A stretch of DNA of 64,000 bases from Todiramphus chloris collaris. Lineage: Eukaryota > Chordata > Aves > Coraciiformes > Alcedinidae. The DNA lies in NCBI GenBank assembly GCA_025345505.1, contig JANVCC010000018.1, positions 34,346,959 to 34,410,958 of the forward strand, read 5' to 3'. The position numbers were made by a program, and so were the translations under genes. Below are positions 28,901 to 43,900 of the stretch, piece by piece. Numbering within the stretch: the first letter of the stretch is position 1; the number at the start of each line of letters is the position of its first letter. The notes beneath the pieces are model-generated. The model had not been told where the DNA came from. It saw only the letters and a list, made by a program, of their open reading frames with translations, and searched no databases.

Positions 28901-31900
28901 CAACTCCTCAATTCAGAAACTGTAAAACTTCCTTAGACTATTTTCCCTGTTCAAATATTCTCAAAGCTTTACAAGAAAGGCAATTAATTGTTAATTCATT
29001 TGAATATTCACTCATTCTTTTCAAGATCCTGATTTAATTTCGTCTGACACAAAAGAAGACAACCTAAGAAAATGAATCCTGAAGTTCTATATCTGTTTTT
29101 TAAATTCACATTAAGAGCTGTGACAAACTAGCAAACTTTGCTGTAGAGGTCAAGGTATCACCAGCTGCCTCCTTGCTTTCTCTGACAGAAATTACTCTGC
29201 CCTTAAAACACATTCAGACAAAGAATACACACAAATGTGTCAGCTGCTCCAGTTTAGAGTCTGGTATCTTAATTCAAGATGCCCTTCCATCAGTCACTTA
29301 AGCTAAGAATAGATTAGAAGTAGACTGGCTGAGGTGTGTGCATTAACCCTCTTCTGCCAACCCAATACAGACAGAGCAACCTTTCCACACAGTTGCATCC
29401 TACACTGTTGCCACAAGATCCGCCAGAGCTCCTCTAACAAAGCATGAAGTGTTTATGAAATTTATTTTGTGTATTAGTAAGTTGCATGAATCCTCAGCGC
29501 ACCAAAACCAAATTATGCCAGATAGGCTACAAATGTGGTTTACTGTCATTTTCATTTCCCACTGAAAACACCTCGCTAGAAATGCCAGAGCAATGAGTAG
29601 TCAACTTAAACGCAAGACTGCAGATCTCCAGTTAAATAATTACACACCATCATAAATAACAAAATGAACAGAACCAACAAAAATCAGCAACAAAAAATAC
29701 TTGCCTCTTGTTTAGTTACTTTTGCTGCATCCTTGCCTTCAGCACCCTCTGGAGACTGAAAGAAAATATTAAGTCAGTGTTTTTATTACAGAATTAAAAG
29801 CATCCAGGCAACAGCAAAACAAAGATTATGGCGAAGGTTCTTCTTTCCATACATTGCAGCAACTTAAAGAAGCCTGGCAAATTTATGATAATATTTAAAA
29901 GCAGCATTGTACCAAAACCGTTGTAGATTTTCCAAGCAAAAACAGAGGCTGATCATCACCAGGTACATACACAGCACATCACACAGCATCCTTCTGTGGT
30001 CCCTCTAGCCCACTAACTAAAGCATCCGCAGGCTCCAGTGGGACCTCTGCCTAATCAACACTTGGTAGCACACCAGTACCAACTGCAAATCTGAGGTTTG
30101 CTCTACTAGAGCTTTTGAAATCACTGAGAAATGTAACGTTTCCTCCCAAACATGAACTTAACTAGTAATGACGTGTACCAAAAAAGCACACTATTACTGA
30201 AACGAGTGATTTCTTTACCTCATTACTCTTTTTGTGCCTCAGGCTCATTCAGCTGGAAGCTTTAACAGTATCTTTCCCTCATTTCCTCCAGCAGAACAGC
30301 AAAAATAAGTAAAACACCAAGACATTAACAGGTAAGCTAGGGACAAACATCTTTCTTCACAAGAACAAAGTAGCCACCTGACCATTCTAACCCTGGTCTT
30401 CTAGAGAAACATCAGTTAAACCAATAAGGTGGGGGAACAAACAAATGGAAAAAACAAAAACACCACCCCCACCCCAAAAAACCCCAAAACCCGTCAAAAA
30501 AACCCAAAACCAACAAAAACAAAAACCCAAACAACCCAACATAACTCACTGCCATTACAAGAAAAAAAAAACACCAACATAACAAACAAACACACACAAC
30601 AAAACAACAATGACAAACAAAACAAGTAAAAGACAGCAGCTTGGTCATCGCTCAAGATGCATTATTTCACATTTTGCAAATGACTGGGTTTCCACCTCGG
30701 AGCAAGTGATCCATGGGCAAACGGCAAGCAGCAGCAGTTAGAGACCTACAAGCACATCCTGTGTTTCAAAAAGGCATTTCACAGCCAGCAGAAAAGACAA
30801 TTTGGTTGCCTTTTATTTTTTTTTTTCATTTTCATACAGTGAAGAAGCAGGGTAGTTAGTTTTTTCTTTGTCTTTCCATTTCAATCCTAACCCAAAGCTC
30901 TCCCCAGATTTTGACAGAGAATGTCTCAGAGTTACACAGTTAATGTTTGGAGCAGAGGAAAAGACTGGCCAGTTTGCAGTAGCTGACCACTGCCTTCTCC
31001 TGGCACTGGGCTCTAACATACTTAGAGAAAGACACTTCAACCCCTACCAGAGAATAAAACGTGGCTTTGTTACTTTGCACTCTCCTGACAGAAAAGCATG
31101 GCACAAAAGCAGCTGGTTTAAAAAAAAAAAAAAAAAAAAAAGCCGAGGGCTGATCATCTAAGTAGCTGGAAACCAGCAGGAAGTTAAGCAGCACTGCACA
31201 GCACAGAGCAACTCAGAATAGCAACAGCCAGGCATCCAAAATGGAGCCTGCCCGTTCCCTCTGCTCACCGCAGCCTCCCCAGCCGCCTGCAGGACTGCTG
31301 CAGGTTTGCATTCCTCAAAGCCTTTCAGTTTGGCTACCGCTTGTTGGTATGATGCTGGGAGCATCAAAAGCTGTAAGGAAAACAAAACCAAGTAGTTCCG
31401 CGGTCACTGCGAGTAACAAAGTCTTGTTTCCTACAACTTCCCTCTTCAGCTCACGATTCAGAACAAGCTCAGTGTAGCTTTTCTGTAGCCCATTAATTCA
31501 TTAACATGTGTTTCTCCTATATCAATTTTATCAAGTCTAACAAACTTGCATTGCACCCTGGGACAGAACTCAAAGGAACATCCTTCCTTTCCTGACACCT
31601 ATGTATATGGAAGTTCTTGATGTTATAATCTTTTTCTAATAGTGGCCAAGAGGGTCAGCATTTACTGGAGCAGGGACAAAGGTGGCATCGTTTATTTCCT
31701 GCACAAGCCTGGCTAAAGAGTCTCACCATAAACTCAATGAAGCTGACTGGCACTCCACGATCAGGCTGGTTTGCTCTGTTTCACTTTTAGGAACAGAGCT
31801 TTGAAACAGGGCTAAGCCATCACAAAGTGCCACTGACACGTGCCAATAGCCTTGCAATAATTGCCCAGGAGCAAACTCTCACCCTGCGATGCTACGCAGT

Positions 31901-34900
31901 TAACACACTCATTTACCTCACTCTCTTTAGCACTAATCAAAGACAAATCCATTATGTCTGATAGACAAGGCAGCCTGATTTTAGATGCCAGCATTATTGC
32001 TTGACAACAGCCTTTAAAAACTCCTCATAAGGCTAACCACAGGGGGAAAAGAATTATATTAAAATACTCTGAATGCAACCACAAGCACCGTATACTATGA
32101 CACATTACACAACATACTTCAATTAAGTTAGCTAATAACCCCGGCATTCCCTCTCAAGGTAGAAAATCCAACAGCAATTCCGCAGGCCACACAACTTTCT
32201 CCATGGAAGGCTATGCACAGCAATAACCTCAGAGGTGTGAATAAGCAGCAAGGGTTCTGACATGCTCTCACTTCCATTTCAGACCTGCTCCCTTCCCTCT
32301 GCAATCACTACAAGCCCAGGCGTCTGGAGGCTGTGCTCATCCTCTCAGGGCCCTGGCTCCCCAGTACGCTGGCAGAGCTGTGTGGGAGGCCATGTCATGA
32401 ATAAGGTAATTGATCCAGCTGAGAAATAGCCTGCTGCTTAAACAAATTTATAAACATTATAAATATATATATGCAAATTATAAATATATAGTCTTCCCTG
32501 CTCCAGCAGAATCATTTTGCTGCACAGCTGCATAAACAATTGAGCCAGTATAACAGACATGAACCAAGTGGCACAGGGCAGTTGCAAACAGCCTGGGACT
32601 CCTTATGCTGAAAGACACCAAAAAAGTATCTATGTTAGATATGGCTACAGTGTGCTTGTTAAAAGAGAAGAAATTTATCTTCCCCTCTGTTGAGTCCTGC
32701 TTAAGACATTCCAGTGAATCTCAGCTGATGTTGATCTTCCTGCTAGATTTTGCCATAGTTTCTCCTCTCCGTAGGGATCTGAGAGGTTCGTACACAAATG
32801 GATTTGAGCCAAGCATAGAACTTGGCATGCCACACACAGTGACTGTCTACCCCAGTATCTGGAAATCACAGGACTTTTATGTGATACCACCAAACCCTTG
32901 AAATCCTTGTCCCCAACTCTTTCAAATTAATCCTTTCCCCATTTTGTGTCCTGGTGATACACTACTGAAGGACCTCAGCTTTCAAAGCAACCAAACATAC
33001 TAAGTAATCCACCCCCTTGGCACATTTTTCCACATGATGTAATGCTATGGCTCACTGTATTTCACATGACACCCCAGTGACATTAAAACACACCCTGGAC
33101 ACTGCTCCTGACATTGTAAGATAGTGAGGAGCAGGACTGTCTGCACTGCAAGCTTTGTGTAACGCGCTCGGGGCAGGCACTGAATCACTTGACCAGGGCA
33201 GTACTCCAGCCTCAGCAGTTGAGCTGTACGGAGCCGTCCCAGACACAGACAGCAGTGATTTCCCTGCCTTCCCCCCCAGTCATAGCAGTACAGAGAAGCA
33301 AAGAAGCTGACTGGATAACTCGAAATATGCTTTTGACATTTAAAAAGCAAGTTTTAGGTTCAGGTGACTACACATTGTGTCATATCTCAATTAGCACTAC
33401 ACACTGGCAATAAGATTGTAAATTAAGCTGTAGATAAGCTTTGTAAGATCTGTCAGAGATGCCTAACTTCTGTGCCACACAATTAACCTGGAAGGCTGCA
33501 TGCAAGGTTCCCTGTGGCAAACAGCAATCAGATTTTTTATTTATTTGCCTTTTTTCCCCCATCCCTTTTTAAGGGCAATCTAGAAAATTACTTTGACAGG
33601 ACTGGAAATAAAAACAAACAAATATTGATAGATGATAGAGAACGTTAAAAAAATTACAATGAAAGGAATACTAAAATTGAGCTTGTTTCTATACACAGGT
33701 CTTGCATTTCACGAGCTGTGAAGTACACAGGAGAACCAGTGTTTCCACACACCAGGACAATACTGGGGTATCTGCAGTGCCAACACCATTACAGAACTGT
33801 TAGGTTGAAAACAGAAAAATAGACCACTGTTTTAAGAACATACAGACAGATTTCCTTTTTTTCATTGTTATTAATGCTGGCTTACTAAGTAGAGATGCAC
33901 CACGAGAGAAACAAAAAGCTTGAATTTTTATAGTCCAAACCCTGCCCATACAAGCAGGACATAATGAGAGTACAGCAACACAGCACATGAAGTTACCCAG
34001 GTCTGCTTGAGATACCCAAAGGCACATATTTGAACTTGCAGTGACCAGCTTCTGGATAAAAAAAAAAAGTCTCGTTTGTACTTATATCAATGGATTGTAC
34101 CCTTATAAAGGAGTACACCTAAAAAGCATCAAGAAAGAGAAGTATGTGAGAAGTAACAGTCAGTATGGAAGCTTGCTTACACAGTTAAATAGATTGTTTA
34201 TTCTCTGAAGGACCTTACTACTAGCCAAAATTCAATGGGACAAAAATTAGTCCTTTCACACCCACATGAAAAGAAACGAAAAAGATGCCAATTTCATTCT
34301 ATCTACCAAGTCAGAAAGGCAGAAAGCCTTAACCATCCTAGCACTTGAGCATTCCCTACAGTGTTTCCTCCCTTCTTTGCAACCTGTTTTGTTCAGCCAC
34401 ATCTAAGTATGCTGCTTGCAAAGGGATTTGCCTGTAGATACTTTCCCTCCTTGCTGTTCTAGCTGCAATTTCCATGGTGTAACACTTTGCTCCTTCCTCC
34501 AACAGTCTTTTCACAAACCAAAATATAATAAAAGCCTGCAACAAAACCTCAGTCCAAAAAAGATGTGTAACATCCTAAGCCTTTTTCAGGGTTTACTGCA
34601 CTATTTTCCTAAAATTTTTCCTGCCTTCATTTCCCTTTGACTAGAATTCTGCGTTAGACTAAATTTAATTCAATTAATTGTTTCCATATACGTGCTAGAT
34701 CTCCTAATTATTTATCTTCAGAGCAGCTCTGTATTTTGTGAGTTCATAAATGTAATTGAAATGCTGTTTATTTCTTGGTTTAGATTAAAGAAGACTACAC
34801 ATTGATTAATTTAACAGCAACCAACTCCTGCAACACCCTTCTAACCATTGTTTCCTCATTGAGCTCCTCCAGCATCTTCTCATTAACCTTTGTTTATAGC

Positions 34901-37900
34901 TCAGTCTTTGATCCATTTTCAGCACACAGAACAGCGCTTGCTGCCAAGACAATCTGAATAAACTTTTCAAGTAAAATTAATTCTCCCTAATAAATGCTTT
35001 AAGAAATGAGGCATTATTCCTACTACACATTTTCCTTTCCTTTTTTCATTAAGACCCTGATGCTGGACAGGGAGAAAAAAAAAAACCCAACCAATTCATG
35101 CCACTACTTCAACAAAGCAGTAATTCTGCCAAAAACACTAGCGAAATGTAGAATAAATCTTATCAGTGGCGGTACTTTTTAAATACTTATCCAAAATTAT
35201 ATCTGTCTTGCTCTCTTCCACAAAATATAATATTTTATTCTAGTAAGAACTATTAGAATGAAGTATTACACAATGTGACATCTATAGAATTTAAAGATCT
35301 TACATCAATAAGAGCAAAATACTTAATTTTCTAATTCTTTGGGGGAGAATGTCAAGATCATAAAGTTCTCAAAAGACAGAGTGCTTAACAGTTTAACCAT
35401 AAACAAAATCATTAATATCCCCTGGTATTAATAAGCAATTATTGCGGGGGGGGGAATGGGGAAAAACTTTTCCTGATCCAAGTCTCTATTCTTGCTTAGA
35501 GATTCAAACCAGAGTGGTTAAAATGCTCTGTGTTTTCAAAGAACATGTAAGAAAACAGGAATACAAACAGCCTAATTATAATCAAAATCAGTATGTTCAT
35601 ACAATGCATTTTATTAAATTCCTTAATTCTTAACAGGTAACTTCTGTGAGATTTATGCTCTTCCAGACAAGGCAGAGGACAGAAAGCAAGTTAGGCCACC
35701 CAGGGTATTTCTAGATACCAAAAAATCTGACAGAATAAATGCTTTTCCAGAAGAGGAAATTCCTTCATCGTAGATAGAGGCTTTGCTATTCCCATTGAAA
35801 ATAGGTCAAAGATTGACCAATAGAATTTAAAATTAATTTACATTTGATGGGACATTTTAAAAATCTCACTACTGGTTTGTTTTTTATTTTTCTTTCCAAG
35901 TTTGTCTCCCCTGTAGTCCATTTTCTGAATATGACATTCTACCTATAGTACAGGGAAGTAGTAAGAGCAGTTTCTAGAGGCTGAGATTTTTGAAAGCGAC
36001 ATTGTAATTTAAAATTAAACAGACAGTTCCTTTTTCAGACACTGAAGTAATCAGCTGCATTTTGAAAAATACAGATCAGCCATGGGAGCAGTGAGCAGAG
36101 TGCATTTTAAATTGTTCAGTTTCCCCTGAACACAAAGGTGAGAATTCAGCTAGGTAGTAAATAAATTGCTGTCTCAGTATTTGCTTAACCATTTTACTGC
36201 CACCATGAAATAAAAAGGCAGATTTGAAGAATATAATGGATAAAATCAAATCCCTAATAATATGAATTCTCTGACCTTTCAAAGCTGATGCCAGTTCTGC
36301 AAGTGAGATGAAGCTGACCAACTGGAAGTCTACATACAGTCAGGTTTTTAAACCTTTCAGAGTCTGAATCTGCGTGTAAATAGAAATTATCAGATCTGCA
36401 AAGCAACACTAGCACAGAATACTTTAAAAACCAAAACAAACAAAAAAACCAGGACACAAAATATTATTTTCTCTATTTAAAGATAGAGATTAAATTTAGA
36501 CAACTACTTTCAATAACTGATTCCTGAGAATAGCCACCTCTGACAAAGAAAAGCACTCTGACTGAAAGAAGGTATATAATTCCTCCGCTCCCAGAGGGCA
36601 TAATTGTGGTAAAACCACAATAATCTAGAAAAGAATCTTTTTTGTTGTTCTTTCGTCTAACTAGCGCCACAGAACATCAAACCTTCAGGATGATTACAGC
36701 AGGTCCATGCAAAAAGGTAGGTACCAAAGGCACAATTGGCCTTAGATACATCAGTCTCTTGCATCCCGGTAATAATTCCAGCTGAGATTAACAAAAGTGT
36801 TGCTCTACTACAACATCCAGAATGGAAAGCTTGACAGACAACCTAAATGCAGCTTCAAGAGAAGAGAAAAGTAGACTGTCTCCAAGAGGGTGCAGGTGTG
36901 ATAAGGAAGTAAGGATGCTGCAGAGATAAAGGATGTTTTCCTACTACAAATAGAGCACTGACACCTCTTCTCAACTCTGCTTGAGAGGAACAAAACACTG
37001 CAGCGGTAAAAATGTCATTAGACACTTGATCTCCAATTATGGATACACTCTCTGCTACTACTAATCCAAGTAGCACTGGACAACGGAGAAAGCTAGGTGG
37101 GAAGAGTACCCACCAGTCCCAAGAAAGCTGGTGTTGATGGGAACACATGCAATTTTTTGATGCAGACGGATCCCAGTGTTCTTAGGGAACACTGCAATTT
37201 ATATTTGCAGCTTTCACTGTTACCAAGTACACCCACTCTTTACTACAGGAGGACGAGAGCTGTATCTCCAAGTTACAGGCTCAAATAACTGAAAAATGGC
37301 AATTTCCAAAGACACCAAGGGGGGGAAAGAACACAACAAAAACCAAGCCCAATACCTCTCCCTGCCCCCAGTGGTGCAAGGACATATTTGGACCACTGAG
37401 TTGTTCTGATTATTCTAATGAATTGAAGAATAGTCCTCTATGCACTCTAAGTTAGGAACAATCAAAGAAAAGCTGGCTAAGGCCGCTGTCTGATTAATAC
37501 CTGGCTGCTGCTAAGAAGAGTTCTGCCTTCCCCACCTTATCATTCCTGCCAATAAACCAGCTTAACTCCTTGTGCCAAGGTATGGGAAAATAGATCAGCA
37601 GGCGGGTCTGGCCAAAAACTACCTCAGACACACACAGTATCCCACAGGTTAAATCAGAGTATGGACAGGAATGAGGATCTGGAATAGCTTCTTCTGGCCT
37701 GTACACACCAGCTTAAAGTAGCTGTTGAACTACAGTCCAAACTGCTGATTTTGCCAACAATAAAACTGGTATAAGAATATCTTACTTCTGTATGCAGCTA
37801 GTTGCTCATATCCAGCCCTTCTCCTTCTAGCACATCCATTGTGTGCAACATCTCTAAACTGGACTAGTAAAATGACCCAGGATTAAAAAAAACCATAAAA

Positions 37901-40900
37901 ATCAAAAGCACATTCAAACATGTTAAGTAAACAATCATTAATATAGGATCATGGCTTGAAATGCAAGTCTGGCACCTGAAACTACCTTTCTGACTACTGG
38001 ATCATGGGATAAATCACTGTGCTAGCTTGGTGCACTTAAAGAACAGAAAATAGATGGTGTCCATTATGATCCTACAAAGTGCTAATTCCCAGGAGAAATC
38101 ACTGGACCTGGTTTACTTACACTCTACACAAAAGACATTATTGCAATCATGTCAAGGAAAAAAAAAAAAAGTCAACTTCATAACATTTCTCTGAAACAAC
38201 AAGGATACATCTTGGAACATAACAGACATATACACAGCTATTCCTTGTGTATAAAACAGCAGAGAAAGCCAGATATTAAAAAAATAGCCTTAAACTAAAT
38301 AAACAGCATATACCTGCTATATATTACACAGAGAACTTTTTTATGTTTTAAACTTAACAATACTGGTGCTCTGGAACACAAAATAATACTACTCTCCTTG
38401 GCATGCTGAACTAGTGTATATAAAAAGATCACCAGCACTTGGTTAGTTTTGAACTCAGAGGGAATGACGTACAAAATAGATTGTACTGCTGGCGACTCCT
38501 CGCCAGATACAACACTTTCATGTGCCCAAGGAGCAGTAAGAATGATTGAGTGATTTTTAATTGACAATTCAATGAAAAGCTAAGAAGTTTTAGGTTGCTC
38601 ATTCATTAAGTCCAACTGTATTTCAGTGTGGTCTAAGAAGAAAACTTATAAGTATTGTTATTAATTGATGAAAAATGGCTCAGATATTTACAGACTTCTA
38701 TAAAACAACTAGAAACACTTTAGATCTATAAATCCTTGATCAACAAGCTTTTAAGCTATAACTTTAAAAAACAGTCAGAGCTAAATTATATAAATAGGTC
38801 GTTCTAAGCTAAAGTGCATCTTCAACATAAAATGTGGACAAATATTTGTTGCATGTATTTAATATCCCTGTAAGCATGATTTGTTGCAACATGGTATAGC
38901 AGTGTTACTCAAGCATGTTTTTTCTTCGGTGCCACTCAACACTGAACCATGTACAGATAAAAAATCTTTTCTACTGATTTTTCTATGAAAGATGTAGATC
39001 CTTTGACTCGGTCTAGTCAACAGATACTTGGAGTAGGCCAGCTAAGCAGTTTTTAATGGCTTTCCACACATCAAGGTTTAAAATATTCAATAGTTACAAA
39101 TTTAGTGGTACAACTTCTAAAATTGTTAAGTGACAAAATACCCTTTTCCCTCGTACTAGAAGACTCCTGCAATGCTCTGGCACCTCTGTTCTGTTTGCCT
39201 TGGTTGAATGTTAAGTGCATCCCTATACAGTTTTACCTGTACCCTGCAAAGGATGCTCAAAGTAGAACCCCATCTGAGGGCCCTGGCACTAGATAAATTC
39301 TGGGGAGTTTACCTAAGCCAGGAGTAGCTGAGTGACAACAGATGCAAAGAAGGTGGTCTTCTGGTGTTGTCTAGCCTGTTTTTCCATAGTTACTGAATGG
39401 TCATGGGGGGGGGGGGGAAAGCAAAACTACCTTTTCAGATCTCTGCCTTCTGCTCTTAGCCCTCGTGTAGCACAGGGAGAGAGGAGGAAGCAGTCAGCAT
39501 GAAATACAGGGGCAGTTCAAGCAAAAATCTGGAGAGAGACGTTGGACAGAAAGGGAGTGAGCAGAAGCCAAGACATCTAAAGCTGGTACTGAGACCCTTT
39601 CCTCTTCTAATCTATAATCACTTTCACGGCATGAAATGAAATACAGAACCTCCCCCACTTTTGCATCCCATTGCTCAGGTCAGAGTGTGTCCTGTTAGTT
39701 GTGTTCCAGGATAATCAGAAGAGTTGCCTCTGCAACAGAACAAGAGCTTCCCACCCCAGCAATGAAACAAGTTGTTGGCAAGGCGTGAGTCCCCACAACA
39801 TCATTGCAGCTTCTTTCCTGGCAAGTAGCTTCAAAATGAAGATAACCTTAGCAGAAAAAAAAAAAAAAAAGCACTATGTTACATAGATGCTGGTATGCTG
39901 AATTCACACGGACTGATACACAGCTGAAATATCAAACCATGGAAAGGTACAGGCAGTGGGACTGGACAGTCTTGAAGGTACTTAATACTGCTGTATCATG
40001 AACACAAACTCACCTGCTACTCTTTGCAGAAGACCTACACCTCATTCCACATAATCAAACAGCAACAGCCAAATCATTCACAGCCACAGCAAACAGCTGT
40101 CATCTTCAAGACCCTCGGATTCATTAGTTAATTGGTGTTTGATCACGTAGAAGTTGCCCCAACAAAATTTGAGAGCCAGTTACTACTGCAAATTCCTCAG
40201 TTTCACACCACAAAGCAGGACAAATTTGTAGAAGTAACAAACACCAAATGCAGCACTTGGAGTCCTTATCGGGGCATATAGAAAGATCAGGGCAGCCATC
40301 TTAACCCAAGAATCCAAGATGAAGGGACCATTCCAACAATTTGACTACTTATTTCTGTGCCCCATTTCCCTATCAGTGGATGAGAAGCAGTATTTTGACT
40401 ATTCATTACACTTCAGAAATGCAAACTCAAACATGCAGAAGGATTTCACAAAGAGAATTGAGTTTAGGTCCAGATTAACAAGCCTAAGTAGAATTTAACT
40501 CTGGGTTACTACATTTAAGAATGTGAATTTAATCCCAAGGATTATAAAATACGTTTATTAGATACCTAAACAACTAATTAAGAGTCCCACAAAAAACCTA
40601 TCGTGATCATGTAACAAAACACACTACGCTAGGACAATGCTGGAATATGTGACATTCGAACTTTCACTAAAGAAGCAGCATTCCAAGCAACATATTCCAA
40701 GGGTTATTTTTTCCATAGTAAATACAACCAATTAGTGCCTCTGACTTTAAAGAAAGTGAGTTCAAAAAACGGAAGGAGAACCCGACACAGATGTTCTCCA
40801 TTGCACTTTCACACCATCAACTGCATTGTAGAAGCTAACGTTCTTGACTACAAGGCAGCAGACAGCCTACTGAAATGGCTCATTAAATCATGATAATTTT

Positions 40901-43900
40901 AATTTGCTATGAAACAACAAATTCAAAGGTATTATATTAAAGAGACTTAAGAAAAACATGCATTTAGTCCTCACATCCGATTCAACTCCAAGTGTTTTCA
41001 AAACATGTGAAGATCCCATTGCATAGAGTCAGATTAAAGAACAAGTGGTGTCATTTTGGAGTGCAACCCCAACTAACTGACATTCTCCCCATCCAATCCT
41101 GGGCAAGTCACCACCTGACCTGTTAATGTCCCTCAGAGGTGGCGCACATTCTACTCAAAGGGGCAAGTACCGTTCGTCTTGATGATGATCACATGACGCA
41201 TACACACTTGTGCAAATGGGTGGGTGTGACCATACCAGGATCCTCCTTGTCATCAGGTACAGAATAATTCTTCACCCTTTTATAGCTACCATTGAGGCAT
41301 TTTTATTGGGGCTGTTTCAAGGTTAAGGAGTTTTTCCAATATGACCCAAGAGCTATTTCCATCAGGACAAATGACAAAACAAAACACTCTAATCCATTTC
41401 AAGGTGTTCATTGCTATCAATACCACAACAAGCATTCTGGTTTATCCCACACTGGCATGCCATTCTTCTTGTGAAAGGCCACGTTCACACCACAACACAT
41501 GATTACAATAAAGGCAGCAGAATCCAGAGTTCAACCCCTTTTTGGTTTATCACAGTATTTAACACCATCTCAACACACAGTAACTTTTTCCTTTTCCCCC
41601 AACCCTCAAGCAACAAGTGATGATAACTGAACAGAATCACACAGAATCACTCAGGTTGGAAAAGGCCCTTGGGATCATCATGTCTAACCATTAGCCCTAC
41701 TCTACAAGTTCACCCCTAGACCATGTCCCCCAGCACCACATCCAAGCAATGTTCAAACACATCCAGGGATGGTGACTCAACCCCCTCCCTGGGCAGCCCA
41801 TTCCAATATCTCACTACCCTTTCCGTGAAGAATTTTTTCCCAATGTCCAGTCTACACCTACCTTGTTTCAGATTGAGGCCATTCCCTCTGGTTCTGTCCC
41901 TAATTACCTGAGAGAAGAGACCAGCACCAGCCTCTCTACAATGTCCTTTCAGGTAGCTGTAGAGAGTGATGAGGTCTCCCCTCAGCCTCCTCTTCCTCAA
42001 ACTAAACAGGCCCAGCTCCTTCAAACGGTCCTCAACACCTTAGGCCACAGCGCTCTAGAGAAAGGGAGACAGACTACATTTTTTTGTTCTTAATATTTAT
42101 AATGAATGTAAGGCTAGGGACTCAGCAAATGACTAGTTTAGAAATTTAAAAAGTCAGATATTAGAAGAAAAGCAAAGGAAAATGAGCAGGCAGTTTAGAT
42201 CACCCAGGCATACAGAAAGAGAGGTACAGGTGGATTCATGCCCTTTCTGTAATATTTATTTACTGCCATGACTGAGAAAATTTCTTGTTTTGACTTTTGA
42301 TGTTTATTGCCTTATAAAGCTTTCAGTGTTAGCAGCCTTACTGTAAGTTAGAAATATTAACAAAAGAATTGACTATTAGCTGCATGTGATGGTTTTGTCC
42401 CCATGTGGAAGATGACTGGTGCCATTATTCGACTACTACTTATATCACCAACTTCTCACTCTGTAGACATTATTCTGGAATAAAATGGACTATTGGAGAA
42501 CACATATAGCAATTCCATTTTTCTCAAAAAACAAAGACATTAATCATATACTTTTCCTGAAAACAATACTTCCCAAAACACATACTTTATATATGATCTT
42601 AAAATTTAGATATTTACCCATACAATGCTAAGTAAACAAAAAAAATCATCTCCATTGCTCTGATCCCATATGCAATGTTTCTATTAATTTTTTTACAATC
42701 TTCTAGAAGACAGACATGTTTTCATGGACTTACTACTCAAAGATAGTTTCTCTTAAACATTTCACAACAGACCACAAACAAAATCTACAAGAGTGACTCT
42801 AACTCTGCCCCCTCTTAGGAAGGACAATATCGTCCTTCACTCTTCACACTTCAATCCCAACACCGGAACATTATCTATAGTGTAGAAATACAAAAGGGCA
42901 AAGGAAACAGAGTAGGATGTTTTCAAGTTTTTAAAAGTTGCAGTCCGAGTCCTACAGGCACAGGCTAATATTCAACTTTTTCCTGATGACAAGTAAGGCA
43001 CTAAAAGAGCAGAACCACCTGAGGCCTACACGAGGGTGCAATGACAGAGGAGTAAGAGAAAAACTGCCCCAACATTCGCTAACTTCAAGCCCCGTCATCC
43101 AAACAAAGGCAATCAACATCAACCCCATCCTTGTATCCATTTTCAGAACTGTCATCAGGTTCTTAAGTATGGAGTAAATAACTCAGCAGCATACTTGACA
43201 ATTTGATGGTTTGATACCTTCTATAAGGAGTAAGGAAAGGACAAGAGCTACCTGGAATCCATCATTTACCCGTAGCTTTATTAAAACACATCTGGTGTAT
43301 TAGGAAGTCCCGGGTGACACCTGGGAAAACCCCCAAAACACAAACTGCTCTGCCTCGGCTGACCTAGTTAAAATTAAAGGACTGCAGCTATTATTTTCTG
43401 TCACGGCGCCTGTTAGCACGTCAAGGCTCTCACCCCACTCCCCCAGGGCCGGCAAAAGGCGGGCAGTAACTTCTGGACGAGGATCTCCGGCAGGGCCTCC
43501 CCCCCGCCCCGCCTCGACCGCCCACCCTCGGGGGCCGGGCGTGCGCCTCCTCCGCACCGCACCTCGCAGGGGAGGGGTCCGGCCACCCCCGGCCCCTCTC
43601 GGCCTGCCTTCTGCCAGCACCGCGAGCGGCCAGGACGCCGCGCAGGAAAGGCTGCGGCTTCAAAGCGGGAAAGAGTGGTAGAAAGAAAAAAACGAAAAAA
43701 CCCGCAACACCGAGTCCGGCCGCTAAAGGGCCGCCTAAGTTTCTCTCCCTTCGGGAACGAGGTTTCACGACCGGCCCCCGCCGGCGGCTCCTCTCCCCGA
43801 AGAGGGGTTAAAAAACCCAATAAATAAACGGCCCGAGCCGGTGGCGGCTGCGCCCCCTCAGCCCCGCTACGGCTCCCCCGGCCCGGCGGAGGCCGCGCGC

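Larger units (their letters stand above)
23648..29703 (-). other. HMGN3: HMGN3 intron 2 (GC-AG type)
   Basis: About 6 kb. The minus-strand donor is GCAAGT and the acceptor TTTTCCTGTAG. The intron holds an ancient CR1 (25,440-28,640) with a GT-rich block inside it. Apart from these, no exon or RNA gene was recognised. Confidence 0.8.

Noticed and set aside
30900-31000. MIR-like segment (GAGTTACACAGTTAATGTTT followed by GGAGCAGAGG)
   Set aside because: Resembles the MIR core word but neither tail nor promoter boxes could be traced; too weak to annotate.
31241-31477. Possible alternative HMGN3 exon in intron 1
   Set aside because: Somewhat GC-rich with an ATG, but no matching splice sites in frame and no resemblance to HMGN sequence.
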